A stretch of 64,000 nt of DNA. Source: Thiorhodococcus drewsii AZ1. Its GTDB lineage: Bacteria; Pseudomonadota; Gammaproteobacteria; Chromatiales; Chromatiaceae. Below are positions 16,922 through 26,519 of the stretch, piece by piece (position 1 is the first letter of the stretch; each line of letters starts with the position of its first letter). The stretch covers positions 194,001-258,000 of the forward strand of contig NZ_AFWT01000001.1 of NCBI RefSeq assembly GCF_000224065.1, given 5' to 3'. The notes under the pieces were generated by a model. The model worked only from the letters and a program-made list of their open reading frames with translations. It had not been told where the DNA came from and did no database searches. Position numbers and translations under genes: made by a program.

Positions 16922-18823
16922 TCAGCCAAGCTCGCTCTGTAGCCGCTCGATCGATTCGCCGACCTCCAGCCAATCCTCCTCAGCGGCCTCCAGGTCGGCC
17001 GCGACCTGGCGCTGTTCGGCCAGCATTTGCAGCAGCCGATCCTTGTTCTCGGCCTCGTAGAGTTCGGGGGCGCTCAGTGACTGTTCGAGTTCATCGCGAC
17101 GCGACTGCAGCGCGCTCATGCGGCGGTCCAGCTCACGCTCGCGGTTGCGCAGCGGTTGCAGCGCCTTGCGGACCTCGGCGGCTTGACGTCGCTGTTGCTT
17201 GCGCTCATTGCCGTCGCGGGTTTGTGTTTCCGCGTCCGATTGCCGGCTGGCCGTGTCATGTCCTGCCAACCAGGCGGGATAGTCGTCCAGATCGCCATCG
17301 AATGGCGCCACCTGACCGTCGTCCACCAGCAGCAGCGTATCGCTGGTGACCCGCAGCAGATGCCGGTCGTGCGAGACCAGGACCAGCGCGCCATCGAAAT
17401 CCTGCAGCGCCTCGCTCAACGCCTGACGCATCTCCAGGTCGAGGTGATTGGTCGGCTCGTCGAGCAACAGCAGATTGGGACGCTGACGGATGATGAGGGC
17501 GAGCACCAGCCGCGCCTTCTCGCCGCCCGAGAGTGGTGCGACGGGCTCCAGCGCGCGGTCGCCGGCAAAGCCGAATCCGCCCAGATAGTTGCGTAGCGTC
17601 TGCTCGGTCGCCTCGGGATCCAGCCGCCGCAGATGGTCGAGCGGGGTGTCTTGCGGGCGTAACTGGTCGAGCTGGTGCTGGGCGAAATAGCCGATCTTCA
17701 GGTCCTGGGCACACTCGCAGCGGCCGGATTGGAGCGCCAGTTCGCCGGCCAGGACCTTGATGAAGGTCGATTTTCCGGCGCCGTTGCGTCCCAGCAGTCC
17801 GATGCGTTCTCCAGGTTCCAGGCTCAGTCGGACCCCGGACAGGATGGAGCGATCACCATAACCGACCGCCGCCTGGTCGAGCCGCATCAGCGGGCGCGGC
17901 AGGTTGAGCGCGGGTTCGAATCCGAAGCGGAACGGCGAGTCGACGTGTGCCGGAGCGATCAGCTCCATGCGCTCCAGCGCCTTGAGTCGGCTCTGGGCCT
18001 GGCGCGCCTTGCTCGCCTTGGCGCGGAAGCGCTCGACGAAGCTATGCATGTGGGCGATTTCGCGCTGCTGGCGTGCGTAGGCCGACTGTTGCTGGGACAG
18101 TCGCTCGGCCCGTTGGCGTTCGAAGGCCGAGTAGTTGCCGGGGTAATGGTTCAGCCTTTGATGCTCCAGATGGAGGATGTGGCTGGCGACGGCGTCCAGG
18201 AAGTCGCGGTCGTGCGAGATGAGCACGAGCGTGCCCGGGTATGACTTGAGCCAGCCTTCGAGCCAGATGACCGCGTCCAGGTCCAAGTGGTTGGTCGGTT
18301 CGTCGAGCAACAGCAGATCGGATCGACACATGAGGGTGCGCGCCAGCGCCAGGCGCATCCGCCATCCGCCCGAGTAGCTGTTGACCGCCCGACGCTCGTC
18401 GCCCGACGCGAAGCCCAGTCCGTGCAGCAGGCGGGCGGCGCGGCTTTCGGCATCGTAACCGCCGATGGACTCGAAGCGACCGAGCAGTTCGCCGTGACGG
18501 AGACCCTCCCCTGCGGCATCGGCCGCCGCCAGGTCGCGCTCGATCTCACGCAGCTCACGATCGCCGTCCAGCACGAAATCGATCGCCGAACGCTCGGTGT
18601 CGGGCGTGTGCTGGGCGACGTGCGCGATCTCCCAGCCAGAGGGAATGGAGACCTCTCCTGTATCGGCGTGCAGGTTGCCGAGAAGTAGGGCGAAGAGGCT
18701 CGATTTGCCGCAGCCGTTCGATCCCACCAGACCGACCTTTTGGCCGGGATAGATGGTGACCGAGGCACTCTCCAGTAGGAGGTTGGGACCGCGACGGAAG
18801 CTCAGATCTTGGAGTTGAAGCAT
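16922..18823 (-). CDS. ABC-F ATPase, YheS-like
   Basis: 633 residues from the ATG at 18823 (MLQLQDLSFRRG). Two ABC modules lie in tandem without membrane domains: Walker A GSNGCGKSS and signature YSGGWRMRLALAR in the first, GRNGAGKST and LSGGEKARLVLA in the second, joined by the charged ABC-F linker (about 240-310). A coiled coil fills the C-terminal 90 residues. ABC-F proteins act on the ribosome, easing stalled or difficult translation. A 63-residue upstream extension in frame is rejected because it overlaps the next gene and has no ABC-F likeness. Confidence 0.93.
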   Translation of the reverse strand: MLQLQDLSFRRGPNLLLESASVTIYPGQKVGLVGSNGCGKSSLFALLLGNLHADTGEVSIPSGWEIAHVAQHTPDTERSAIDFVLDGDRELREIERDLAAADAAGEGLRHGELLGRFESIGGYDAESRAARLLHGLGFASGDERRAVNSYSGGWRMRLALARTLMCRSDLLLLDEPTNHLDLDAVIWLEGWLKSYPGTLVLISHDRDFLDAVASHILHLEHQRLNHYPGNYSAFERQRAERLSQQQSAYARQQREIAHMHSFVERFRAKASKARQAQSRLKALERMELIAPAHVDSPFRFGFEPALNLPRPLMRLDQAAVGYGDRSILSGVRLSLEPGERIGLLGRNGAGKSTFIKVLAGELALQSGRCECAQDLKIGYFAQHQLDQLRPQDTPLDHLRRLDPEATEQTLRNYLGGFGFAGDRALEPVAPLSGGEKARLVLALIIRQRPNLLLLDEPTNHLDLEMRQALSEALQDFDGALVLVSHDRHLLRVTSDTLLLVDDGQVAPFDGDLDDYPAWLAGHDTASRQSDAETQTRDGNERKQQRRQAAEVRKALQPLRNRERELDRRMSALQSRRDELEQSLSAPELYEAENKDRLLQMLAEQRQVAADLEAAEEDWLEVGESIERLQSELG

Positions 18824-18914
18824 GATGATCTGCTGGTGGTGCGGTGTTGAACCGCGACGTTTGCACGAAAAAGGGTGGGGTACTGGGGGCCGAGTGTTGC
18901 GCGCGTGGCTCGGT

Positions 18915-20438
18915 TCATCCGTCGGCGGATGCACCGCGATCCAGCCGTCGATAGCCAATTGCCTCGCCGAGGTGCACCTGGGTGATGGTCGGTGCGCCCT
19001 GCAGATCGGCAATGGTGCGTGCGACCTTGAGGATTCGATGATACGCCCGCGCGGACAGCGCGAGACGCGTCAGTGCCTGCTCCATCAGCCGTTGGCAGGC
19101 GTCGTCCAATACGCAGTCGCGCTCGACCTCGCGAGGAGCCAGGAGTGCGTTCGAACGGCCCGCGCGGGCGAGCTGACGCGCGCGCGCGGCGGCGACACGC
19201 CCACGCACGAGGGCCGAGTCTTCGGGTTCGGCCGGAGCCGATCCGGTCAGATGGGAAATCTCCAGGCGCGGAACCTCCACATGCATGTCGATCCGGTCGA
19301 GCAAGGGGCCAGAGATCCGTGCGCGATAGCGCGCGATCTGTTCCTTCGAGCAGCGACAGCGTCCGGTCCGATCCCCGAGATAGCCGCACGGACAGGGGTT
19401 CATGGCAGCCACCAGTTGGAACTGGGCTGGAAAGCGTGCCTGGCGGGCTGCGCGCGCAATGTCGATCGAGCCCGACTCCAACGGCTGCCGGAGTACCTCC
19501 AGCACCTTACGGTCGAACTCGGGCAGTTCGTCGAGAAAGAGCACGCCATGATGCGCTAGCGAGATCTCGCCCGGGCGCGGATTGCTGCCTCCGCCGACCA
19601 GCGCGACGCCGGATGCCGTGTGGTGTGGCGATCGAAAGGGTCGCCGATTCCAGTCGACCGGGTCGAACGGGGCGCGTTCGCTGACCGAGCGGATGGAGGC
19701 CGTCTCTAGCGCCTCGGACTCGGTGAGCGGCGGTAGCAGCCCCGGCAGGCGGTTGGCCAGCATCGATTTACCCGATCCCGGTGGTCCCAGCATCAATAGG
19801 TGATGCTGTCCTGCCGCCGCGACCTCCAGGGCGCGCTTGGCCTGTTCCTGTCCGCGCACCTCTGCGAGATCCGGGTAGCCCGGGTCGTCGGTGGGTGAAG
19901 GTTCAGCTCGATAGGTTGCGAGCGTCTGGCCATTGTTGAGGTGATCGCAGACCTCCAGCAGATGGCGTGCCGGGCGCAGGGTCAGTCCGCCAACGAGTGC
20001 CGCTTCGGCGGCGTTGGCGAGCGGCAGGACGAGTTCGCGTCCCGCGTCCCGTGCCGCGAGGGCGGCCGGGAGTACACCCGCGATGGGGCGCAGCTCGCCC
20101 GAAAGGGCCAACTCGCCGACGAACTCATGCCGATCGAGCGCGTCTGCGGCGATCTGTCCCGATGCGCCGAGAATACCAAGCGCGATCGGCAGATCGAACC
20201 GCCCCCCCTCCTTCGGCAGATCGGCTGGGGCCAGATTGATGGTCACGCGACCATCGGGGAACTGGAACCGTCCGTTGAGCAGGGCGCCGCGCACGCGGTC
20301 CTTGCTCTCCTTCACCGCCAGTTCGGGCAGGCCGACCATCGACAGCGACGGCAGACCGTGCGTGAGGTGGACCTCGACCGTCACCTGGGGCGCGTGGATG
20401 CCGACCCGGGCGCGGCTATGGAGGACGCAGAGGGCCAA
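18915..20438 (-). CDS. YifB/ComM family Mg-chelatase-like AAA+ ATPase
   Basis: 507 residues. An N-terminal Lon-protease-like S5 fold (about 1-170) precedes an AAA+ domain with Walker A GPPGSGKSMLANRLPGLLPPL (about 216-236), Walker B FLDELPEF, and the family CPCGYLGDRTGRCRCS cysteine segment. The orthologue ComM is a branch-migration helicase that extends D-loops in natural transformation. It follows ubiK on the same strand by 16 bp, an arrangement seen in many gammaproteobacteria. Confidence 0.93.
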   Translation of the reverse strand: MALCVLHSRARVGIHAPQVTVEVHLTHGLPSLSMVGLPELAVKESKDRVRGALLNGRFQFPDGRVTINLAPADLPKEGGRFDLPIALGILGASGQIAADALDRHEFVGELALSGELRPIAGVLPAALAARDAGRELVLPLANAAEAALVGGLTLRPARHLLEVCDHLNNGQTLATYRAEPSPTDDPGYPDLAEVRGQEQAKRALEVAAAGQHHLLMLGPPGSGKSMLANRLPGLLPPLTESEALETASIRSVSERAPFDPVDWNRRPFRSPHHTASGVALVGGGSNPRPGEISLAHHGVLFLDELPEFDRKVLEVLRQPLESGSIDIARAARQARFPAQFQLVAAMNPCPCGYLGDRTGRCRCSKEQIARYRARISGPLLDRIDMHVEVPRLEISHLTGSAPAEPEDSALVRGRVAAARARQLARAGRSNALLAPREVERDCVLDDACQRLMEQALTRLALSARAYHRILKVARTIADLQGAPTITQVHLGEAIGYRRLDRGASADG

Positions 20439-20454
20439 GTCGCCTCGCGCGCAG

Positions 20455-20721
20455 TCAGTGGCTGTCCGGCCGATTGGCCGCGAGCGTTTGCTCGAGCGCG
20501 GCCACCTGGGCCTCCAGCTTGGAGATCTTGGCGCGCGACCGGGCCAGCACGGCGGTCTGGACGTCGAATTCCTCGCGCGTCACCAGGTCCAGTCGTGCGA
20601 GTCCTGACTCGACCGAGGTGCGGACGTTGCGATTGATATCTTCGTGCAACATCTGCAGCCCTTTCGGCATGGCCGAGGACAGGCGGTTAACCAGGTCCTC
20701 GAAGTGTTTTGGATCCAACAT
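20455..20721 (-). CDS. ubiK: Ubiquinone biosynthesis accessory factor UbiK
   Basis: 88 residues, the BMFP/YqiC family. The N-terminal amphipathic helix (FEDLVNRLSSAMPKGLQMLHEDINRNVR) and C-terminal coiled coil (LARSRAKISKLEAQVAALEQTL) match UbiK, which forms a trimer with UbiJ and brings late ubiquinone precursors and lipids to the Ubi complex. The start has the family MLDPK beginning. It is divergent from the nitrogen block; the 406 bp gap between them holds the NtrC and sigma-54 sites described below and nothing else I can identify. Confidence 0.93.
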   Translation of the reverse strand: MLDPKHFEDLVNRLSSAMPKGLQMLHEDINRNVRTSVESGLARLDLVTREEFDVQTAVLARSRAKISKLEAQVAALEQTLAANRPDSH

Positions 20722-20926
20722 AGGAATGACCTCTCCGGGGGGCCGATAAGGCCCATGAATCGATTTTGAGTGACTTCCGTCCAGGGCGCGCGCGGATCAG
20801 GCCGACTGGATGCCCGGCGCCCTGTGCGAGGGGATTGAGTGTCCATTATAGGGACCCGGGGTTGCGGCGTCTGCGCCTAGAGAATCGCCTCTTTTTGGTG
20901 CTCGGCTGGAGTTGGTCGTGCCTCGG

Positions 20927-20943
20927 TGCATTATTTTGGTGCG
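20927..20943 (+). promoter_or_regulatory. Candidate NtrC enhancer site
   Basis: TGCATTATTTTGGTGCG resembles the NtrC consensus TGCACC-N5-GGTGCA, with both outer halves kept. Its centre lies about 100 bp before the start point predicted from the sigma-54 element at 21008, the usual enhancer distance. A weaker GGTGC half-site lies 40 bp further upstream (20897-20901). Confidence 0.5.
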
Positions 20944-21007
20944 TTCGTCTGTTGTGGCTTTGGTACATGAGGTCGAAAACGTCGCGTCTCCACCAAAAAT
21001 ATGCTTC

Positions 21008-21023
21008 TGGCATGCTACCTGCA
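21008..21023 (+). promoter_or_regulatory. Sigma-54 promoter of porin-glnK-amtB
   Basis: TGGCATGCTACCTGCA has the -24 TGGCA and -12 TGCA blocks with exact spacing (GG to GC 12 bp). Transcription should start near 21034, giving a leader of about 94 nt before the porin ATG. It accounts for nitrogen control of the whole block. Confidence 0.75.
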
Positions 21024-21127
21024 ATTGACGGCATTACGACATCAGGGGCGGCCGGGTTTTTCCGGGCTCTGGCTTGCCTTACCGACATCCTCGAACGCTG
21101 CCCGGATCATCGAGAGGTAGAGACCCA

Positions 21128-21856
21128 ATGAACCCAAATCGTATCCGCGCCACCGCTGTCATCGGCGCGTTGGCCATGAGTGCCGGCGCTTTCCAGGCCG
21201 CTCAGGCCGAGGATCCCAACTCGGTCAGTGCAAACATCGGCGTGGTCAGCAACTACCTCTGGCGTGGCCAGACCCAGACCGACAATCAGGCGGCGGTCCA
21301 GGGCGGGCTCGACTATGCGCATGCCAGCGGTTTCTCGGCCGGGACCTGGGTGTCCAACGTCGATTTCGGCGACGGCGACGAGACCAACTACGAGCTCGAT
21401 CTCTACACCGGCTTCGGCGGTGCCATCAACGATGACATGAGCTACGCGCTCAGTCTCATCTACTACGCCTATCCGGATGCTCGCGATTCCGACTTCGCCG
21501 AAGTCGGTGCCAGCGGCACCTTCAAGTGGATCACTGCGGGCGTCTCGTACACCTTCTATGGTCAGGCCGACGACGCCAGTGGCGTGCCCGACGACGAGGC
21601 AAACTATATCCAAGGCGACCTCTACTACCACATCAGCGCGGATGTGGATCTGCCGTATCAGCTCGCACTCAGCGTTCGCGGCGGCTACTACGACTTCAAG
21701 TACAACGACGGTGGCAACGACTACGCCCACTGGGGTGCTTCCATCAGCCGTGACGCCGGCGATTTCGGCACCTTCAGCCTGAACTACGACCAGATCGGTC
21801 GTGACACCTACGACGAGGATCCGAAGTTCTGGGTCGGTTGGAACAAGGAATTCTGA
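21128..21856 (+). CDS. TorF-family putative outer-membrane porin
   Basis: 242 residues from the ATG at 21128. A signal peptide (cleavage after AFQAAQA, about residue 26) precedes a protein of amphipathic beta strands ending in an aromatic residue (WVGWNKEF), the outer-membrane signature. VSANIGVVSNYLWRGQTQTD at the mature N-terminus marks the TorF/TIGR02001 family. The genes glnK and amtB follow at 73 bp, so it probably lets ammonium or a small nitrogen compound through the outer membrane. Substrate is inferred from context only. Confidence 0.88.
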   Translation: MNPNRIRATAVIGALAMSAGAFQAAQAEDPNSVSANIGVVSNYLWRGQTQTDNQAAVQGGLDYAHASGFSAGTWVSNVDFGDGDETNYELDLYTGFGGAINDDMSYALSLIYYAYPDARDSDFAEVGASGTFKWITAGVSYTFYGQADDASGVPDDEANYIQGDLYYHISADVDLPYQLALSVRGGYYDFKYNDGGNDYAHWGASISRDAGDFGTFSLNYDQIGRDTYDEDPKFWVGWNKEF

Positions 21857-21923
21857 TCAGGGCGCAACCGCGCGATTCGAAATCTGGCCAGGGATGCTCG
21901 ATCCTGGTCCAACTAGGAGCTAA

Positions 21924-22268
<345 letters not shown>

Positions 22269-22289
22269 TACGGATTGGGAGACGTAACG

Positions 22290-23603
22290 GTGAAATCGAA
22301 TCGCAACCTGAGCCTCGCAAAGCCGCTGTCCGCCGTTTTGCTGACCTTCATGCCCTTGTTGGCCTTCGCCCAGGACGAGCCGGCGCTGAGCAGTGGCGAC
22401 ACCGCATGGATGTTGACCGCGACCGCCCTGGTGCTCTTCATGACCATCCCGGGTCTTTCGCTCTTCTACGCCGGTCTGGTGCGTTCCAAGAACGTGCTGT
22501 CCGTGCTCATGCAATGCTTCGCCATCACCTGCATGATGAGCATCCTCTGGGCGGTCTATGCCTATAGCATGACCTTCACCGACGGTGGATCCATGAACGC
22601 CTGGGTCGGCAGCCTGGAGAAGATGTTCCTCTCCGGGGTCACGGTCGATGCCATGTCCGGGAGCATTCCCGAGTCGGTCTTCATGACCTTCCAGATGACC
22701 TTCGCCGTCATCACCCCGGCGCTGATCGTCGGTGCCTTCGCCGAGCGCATGAAGTTTTCCGCCATGCTCATCTTCATGGCACTCTGGGTGACCCTGGTCT
22801 ATGCCCCCATCGCCCACTGGGTCTGGGGCGGCGGCTGGGTCGGTGAGATGGGCGCGCTGGACTTCGCCGGCGGTACCGTCGTTCACATCAACGCGGGCAT
22901 TGCCGCGCTCATGGCCGCGCTGGTGCTCGGCAAGCGCAAGGGCTATCCGACCACCGCCATGCCTCCGCACAACCTGGGCCTGACCGTGATGGGCGCCTCC
23001 ATGCTGTGGGTCGGCTGGTTCGGTTTCAACGCGGGTTCCGAGCTGGCCGCCGACGGCACCGCCGGCATGGCCATGGCGGTCACTCAGCTCGCCACTGCCG
23101 CTGCGGCTCTGACCTGGATGTTCGCCGAGTGGATCAGCCACGGTAAGCCGTCCGTCCTGGGCATCGCCACCGGCGCGGTTGCCGGTCTGGTCGCCATCAC
23201 CCCCGCCTCCGGCACTGCCGGCCCCATGGGTGCTATCGTCATCGGCTTCGCCGGCGCGCTCTTCGCCTTCATCGCCTCGACCAAGGTCAAGCACTGGCTC
23301 GGCTATGACGACTCGCTCGATGTCTGGGGCGTGCACGGCGTTGCCGGTGTCGTCGGCGCCATCCTGACCGGCGTCTTCGCCGATGCCAGCCTGGGTGGCT
23401 CGGGTCTTGCGGAGGGTATGACCATCGGTGGTCAGGTCTGGATCCAGTTCCTGTCGGTTATGGCGACCCTGGTCTACGGCGGCGGCGTCAGCCTTGTCAT
23501 CCTGCTGATCCTCAAGGCCACCATCGGCCTGCGCGTGACCGAGGAGCAGGAGACCGAGGGTCTCGACCTCTCGCAGCACGACGAGCGCGGCTACATCCTT
23601 TGA
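22290..23603 (+). CDS. amtB: Ammonium transporter AmtB (first copy)
   Basis: 437 residues from a GTG at 22290 with GGGAG at 22277-22281; a TTG at 22275 is less likely. A signal peptide (LTFMPLLAFAQ) precedes eleven membrane helices. The twin-histidine pore is seen in GTVVHINAGIAAL and VWGVHGVAGVVGA, and the GlnK-binding C-terminus in GLRVTEEQETEGLDLSQH. It conducts ammonium across the inner membrane. Directly after glnK, and ended by a strong terminator at 23634. Confidence 0.96.
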   Translation: MKSNRNLSLAKPLSAVLLTFMPLLAFAQDEPALSSGDTAWMLTATALVLFMTIPGLSLFYAGLVRSKNVLSVLMQCFAITCMMSILWAVYAYSMTFTDGGSMNAWVGSLEKMFLSGVTVDAMSGSIPESVFMTFQMTFAVITPALIVGAFAERMKFSAMLIFMALWVTLVYAPIAHWVWGGGWVGEMGALDFAGGTVVHINAGIAALMAALVLGKRKGYPTTAMPPHNLGLTVMGASMLWVGWFGFNAGSELAADGTAGMAMAVTQLATAAAALTWMFAEWISHGKPSVLGIATGAVAGLVAITPASGTAGPMGAIVIGFAGALFAFIASTKVKHWLGYDDSLDVWGVHGVAGVVGAILTGVFADASLGGSGLAEGMTIGGQVWIQFLSVMATLVYGGGVSLVILLILKATIGLRVTEEQETEGLDLSQHDERGYIL

Positions 23604-23633
23604 TGTGACGCACATGTCCGCTGTGTGACCTGA

Positions 23634-23669
23634 GTGGCGATCGAGTATCCTCGATCGCCACTTTTTTTT
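23634..23669 (+). terminator. Strong intrinsic terminator after first amtB
   Basis: A perfect 12 bp stem (23634-23645 with 23650-23661), TATC loop and eight Ts (23662-23669). It separates the porin-glnK-amtB transcript from the second amtB gene, which must then have its own promoter or depend on read-through. Confidence 0.92.
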
Positions 23670-23801
23670 GGGCGGCCGTCAGCGCGGGGCAGGGCACGCG
23701 GTTTACCCGGTCGCGGGCGGACGGACATGCCCTGTTCGTTGGGCGGCATCCTCATCACGCAAGGCGTTCCGGCAAACCGATCACACCGACGGGAGACATC
23801 C

Positions 23802-25055
23802 GTGGAAGCGACCATTCAGCTCACCTACGCGCTCGACACCTTCTATTTCCTGGTCACGGGGGCCTTGGTCATGTGGATGGCCGCCGGCTTCGCCATGCTC
23901 GAAGCGGGGCTGGTCCGGGCCAAGAACACCGCCGAGATCCTCACCAAGAACTTCGCGCTCTTCGCGATCGCCTGCATCATGTATATGCTGGTCGGTTACG
24001 GAATCATGTATCCGTCGGAGGGAAACGGGTTGATTCCGGTCGTCGATTTGGGCTTCATGTTCGGTGGCGATCATGCTTTGGCCGATGTCGCTGCCGGCGG
24101 CATCAATCACGCCAAGATGTCCGATTTCTTCTTCCAGGTCGTCTTCGTCGCAACCGCCATGTCCATCGTCTCGGGCGCCGTGGCGGAGCGGATGAAGCTC
24201 TGGTCCTTTCTGCTCTTCGCCGTGGTCTTGACCGCCTTCATCTATCCGGTCCAGGGCTATTGGAAATGGGGCGGCGGCTGGCTGCAGGAGTTGGGGTTCA
24301 ACGACTTCGCCGGATCCGGCGTGGTCCATCTGTGCGGCGCCTCGGCCGCCCTGGCCGGTGTTCTGCTGCTGGGCGCCCGCAGGGGCAAATACGGCAAAGA
24401 CGGCTCCATCAACGCGATTCCGGGTGCCAATCTGCCGCTGGCGACGCTCGGCACCTTCGTGCTCTGGCTCGGCTGGTTCGGCTTCAATGGCGGTTCTCAG
24501 CTGGCGTTGACCGGATTCGAGAATACCAATGCCGTGGCGGCGGTGTTCGTCAACACCAACATGGCTGCGGCCGGCGGGACCTTGCTGGGCCTCGTCACGG
24601 CCCGGTTGCTGTTCGGCAAGGCGGATCTGACCATGGCGCTCAACGGGGCGCTGGCCGGTCTGGTCGCCATCACGGCCGAGCCGCTCACCCCGTCGCCATT
24701 GCTCGCCACCGCCATCGGCGGAATCGGCGGGATTTTGGTCGTTTTCGCCATCGTCGCGCTCGACAAGCTGCGTATCGACGATCCGGTCGGGGCCATTTCG
24801 GTCCACGGCGTAGTGGGCATGTGGGGGTTGATGGCCGTTCCACTCACCAATGATGAGGCGAGCTTCGCCGCTCAGGCCATCGGACTCGGCGCCATCCTGG
24901 GATGGGTCTTCACGACCTCGCTGATCGCCTGGCTCATCATCCGTCTGACACTCGGGCTGCGGGTCACCGAGGACGAGGAATACGCGGGGGTGGATCTCGC
25001 CGAGTGCGGGCTGGAGGCCTATCCGGAATTCGTGGGCTCGCGCCGTCCGACCTGA
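23802..25055 (+). CDS. Ammonium transporter (second copy)
   Basis: 417 residues from a GTG at 23802 with GGGAG at 23791-23795; the longer frame from 23634 runs through the terminator and is rejected. No signal peptide, which sets it apart from the first copy. The pore histidines are in SGVVHLCGASAAL and AISVHGVVGMWG. C-terminus GLRVTEDEEYAGVDLAECGLEAYPEF keeps the GlnK-binding region. It is clearly diverged from the neighbour rather than a recent duplicate. Followed by cowN, so it may serve nitrogen fixation or ammonium sensing. No convincing promoter was found in the 130 bp before it. Confidence 0.94.
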   Translation: MEATIQLTYALDTFYFLVTGALVMWMAAGFAMLEAGLVRAKNTAEILTKNFALFAIACIMYMLVGYGIMYPSEGNGLIPVVDLGFMFGGDHALADVAAGGINHAKMSDFFFQVVFVATAMSIVSGAVAERMKLWSFLLFAVVLTAFIYPVQGYWKWGGGWLQELGFNDFAGSGVVHLCGASAALAGVLLLGARRGKYGKDGSINAIPGANLPLATLGTFVLWLGWFGFNGGSQLALTGFENTNAVAAVFVNTNMAAAGGTLLGLVTARLLFGKADLTMALNGALAGLVAITAEPLTPSPLLATAIGGIGGILVVFAIVALDKLRIDDPVGAISVHGVVGMWGLMAVPLTNDEASFAAQAIGLGAILGWVFTTSLIAWLIIRLTLGLRVTEDEEYAGVDLAECGLEAYPEFVGSRRPT

Positions 25056-25111
25056 TCTATCGTGTTGCGGGCGGCGTCAGCGGATGCCGCCCTCATGCTT
25101 TCGTTCCATTC

Positions 25112-25127
25112 TGGCAAATATCCTGCA
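25112..25127 (+). promoter_or_regulatory. Sigma-54 promoter of cowN
   Basis: TGGCAAATATCCTGCA carries TGGCA and TGCA at the exact sigma-54 spacing. The start point would be near 25138, about 145 nt before the cowN start codon. I did not find a convincing NifA site (TGT-N10-ACA) in the intergenic part; it could lie inside the end of the amtB copy. Confidence 0.68.
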
Positions 25128-25284
25128 TGCCTCACCTGTGTCGAGCCATCCTGGTTTGGCAGCATCCATAAATTACATCTAAATCAGCTGTTTGCATTGT
25201 CTGCCCGCCGATCGAAATGGACGCGTCGCGGGGGCCTTTGTCGGGTCTCTGACATGACAGCTTCCAAAGGAAGAGGTATCCGAA

Positions 25285-25575
25285 GTGCAACCCACCGCCG
25301 CAAAAGCCGATCGCTATATCAGTTTCGAGGGGATCGAGTGTGACGATTTCGCGCGCCAGGTCGTGAGCTACATCCGCGACTGTATCGCAGAGGGGCAGAA
25401 CCCCTCGGATTGGCAAGCCTATTTCGAGCGGAAACTGGTCGAGATCGCCGGGATCGGTCAGGACGAACTCTTCTTCGTCGGCAGTCAGGTCAACTATATC
25501 CGCGAGCTGTTCGAGCACCACGAGCATGCCGATGGCTTGGCCCTGCTCGACAAGATTGAGGACGAGTGCTGCTGA
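25285..25575 (+). CDS. cowN: N2-fixation sustaining protein CowN
   Basis: 96 residues from a GTG preceded by GAGG. It matches the CowN family: RYISFEGIECDDFAR at the start, then YFERKLVEIAGIGQDELFFVGSQVNYIRELFEHHEH and the ending ALLDKIEDECC. CowN protects nitrogenase from carbon monoxide and lets cells fix nitrogen when CO is present. Presence of the gene argues that the organism is a diazotroph. It is preceded by a good sigma-54 promoter and converges with lipB, with 6 bp between the stops. Confidence 0.92.
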   Translation: MQPTAAKADRYISFEGIECDDFARQVVSYIRDCIAEGQNPSDWQAYFERKLVEIAGIGQDELFFVGSQVNYIRELFEHHEHADGLALLDKIEDECC

Positions 25576-25581
25576 GCGCAC

Positions 25582-26256
25582 TCACTTCATGCGGATCTGG
25601 CTCAGCATGCGCAGATTGAAGACCTTGCCGAGGGTTTCGATCAGTGTGTTGCCGGCGTCCGCGACCGAGACCCCGGACGCCAGGTCCGAGACCTGGGTCA
25701 TCGCCAGTCCGGCATAGCCGCAGGGATTGATGCGCCGGAAGGGCTCCAGGTCCATGGCCACGTTCAGTGCGAGTCCGTGATAGCTGCAGCCGTTGCGGAC
25801 TCTCAGTCCCAGCGAGGCGATCTTGGCGCCCGCTACGTAGACCCCAGGCGCATCCTGGCGCCGAGCGGCATCGATCCCGTAGGTATCGAGCAGATCGATG
25901 ACCGACTCCTCCAGCAAATTCACCAACCGCTTGACGCCGAACCCGATGCGTCTGAGATCGAGCAGCAGATAGGCGACCAGCTGTCCCGGACCGTGGTAGG
26001 TGACCTGTCCGCCGCGATCGACCTGGATGACAGGAATGTCGCCGGGATCAAGCAGATGCTCGCGTCGTCCGGCCTGGCCCAGCGTGAAGACCGGCGGATG
26101 TTCGAGCAGCCAGATTTCGTCCAGCGTCTCCCGGTCGCGATCGTCGGTGAAGCGGCGCATCGCTTCCAGCGTTGCGCTGTAGTCCTGGAGTCCGGGCAGT
26201 CGCCGGAGCAGGAACGGATGCGGCGCGATGGCCTGTGCCTCCGTCACAGCGCCCAT
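25582..26256 (-). CDS. lipB: Octanoyltransferase LipB
   Basis: 224 residues, normal length. Signature [23 protein letters not shown] (about 80-102), lysine in [20 protein letters not shown] and the catalytic cysteine in RINPCGYAG are all present. It moves octanoyl from acyl-carrier protein to lipoyl domains of pyruvate and 2-oxoglutarate dehydrogenases and the glycine cleavage H protein. Its start overlaps the end of the ybeD gene by 13 nt. Last gene of the elongation cluster; lipA is not in the window. Confidence 0.96.
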   Translation of the reverse strand: MGAVTEAQAIAPHPFLLRRLPGLQDYSATLEAMRRFTDDRDRETLDEIWLLEHPPVFTLGQAGRREHLLDPGDIPVIQVDRGGQVTYHGPGQLVAYLLLDLRRIGFGVKRLVNLLEESVIDLLDTYGIDAARRQDAPGVYVAGAKIASLGLRVRNGCSYHGLALNVAMDLEPFRRINPCGYAGLAMTQVSDLASGVSVADAGNTLIETLGKVFNLRMLSQIRMK

Positions 26257-26519
26257 ACCACCAGTTCGTGGGCCGTGAGTTCGCCATAGATGGCGTCGAG
26301 CTGAGGCTTGCTATGGGCCTCGATCACCACCGTGACCGCAATCCACTTGCCGCCCCGGCTGGGTCGGGTGCTCATGTGTTCGGGTTCGAAGCCTGGCGCG
26401 TGCCGGCTCAGGATTTCGGCCACCGCCGACTCCAGTCCACTCTCGGCCTTACCCATCGCCTTGATCGGGAAGCGGCAGGGGAACTCGAGTAGGGTCTCCT
26501 CGGTTTCAGATTCGGCCAT
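26244..26519 (-). CDS. ybeD: YbeD/DUF493 regulatory protein
   Basis: 91 residues from the ATG at 26519 ([23 protein letters not shown]), the family start; a longer frame to 26606 is rejected. The fold is ACT-like, with [13 protein letters not shown] and the [26 protein letters not shown] segment of DUF493. It overlaps both neighbours, by 14 nt with dat and 13 nt with lipB, so expression is coupled to lipB as in E. coli. Role unknown; proposed to be an allosteric regulator of lipoate synthesis. Confidence 0.92.
   Translation of the reverse strand: MAESETEETLLEFPCRFPIKAMGKAESGLESAVAEILSRHAPGFEPEHMSTRPSRGGKWIAVTVVIEAHSKPQLDAIYGELTAHELVVWAL

Noticed and set aside
23670-23801. GGGCACGCGGTTTACC as a sigma-54 promoter of the second amtB
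   Set aside because: The -24 part fits, but the -12 part has AC instead of the required GC.
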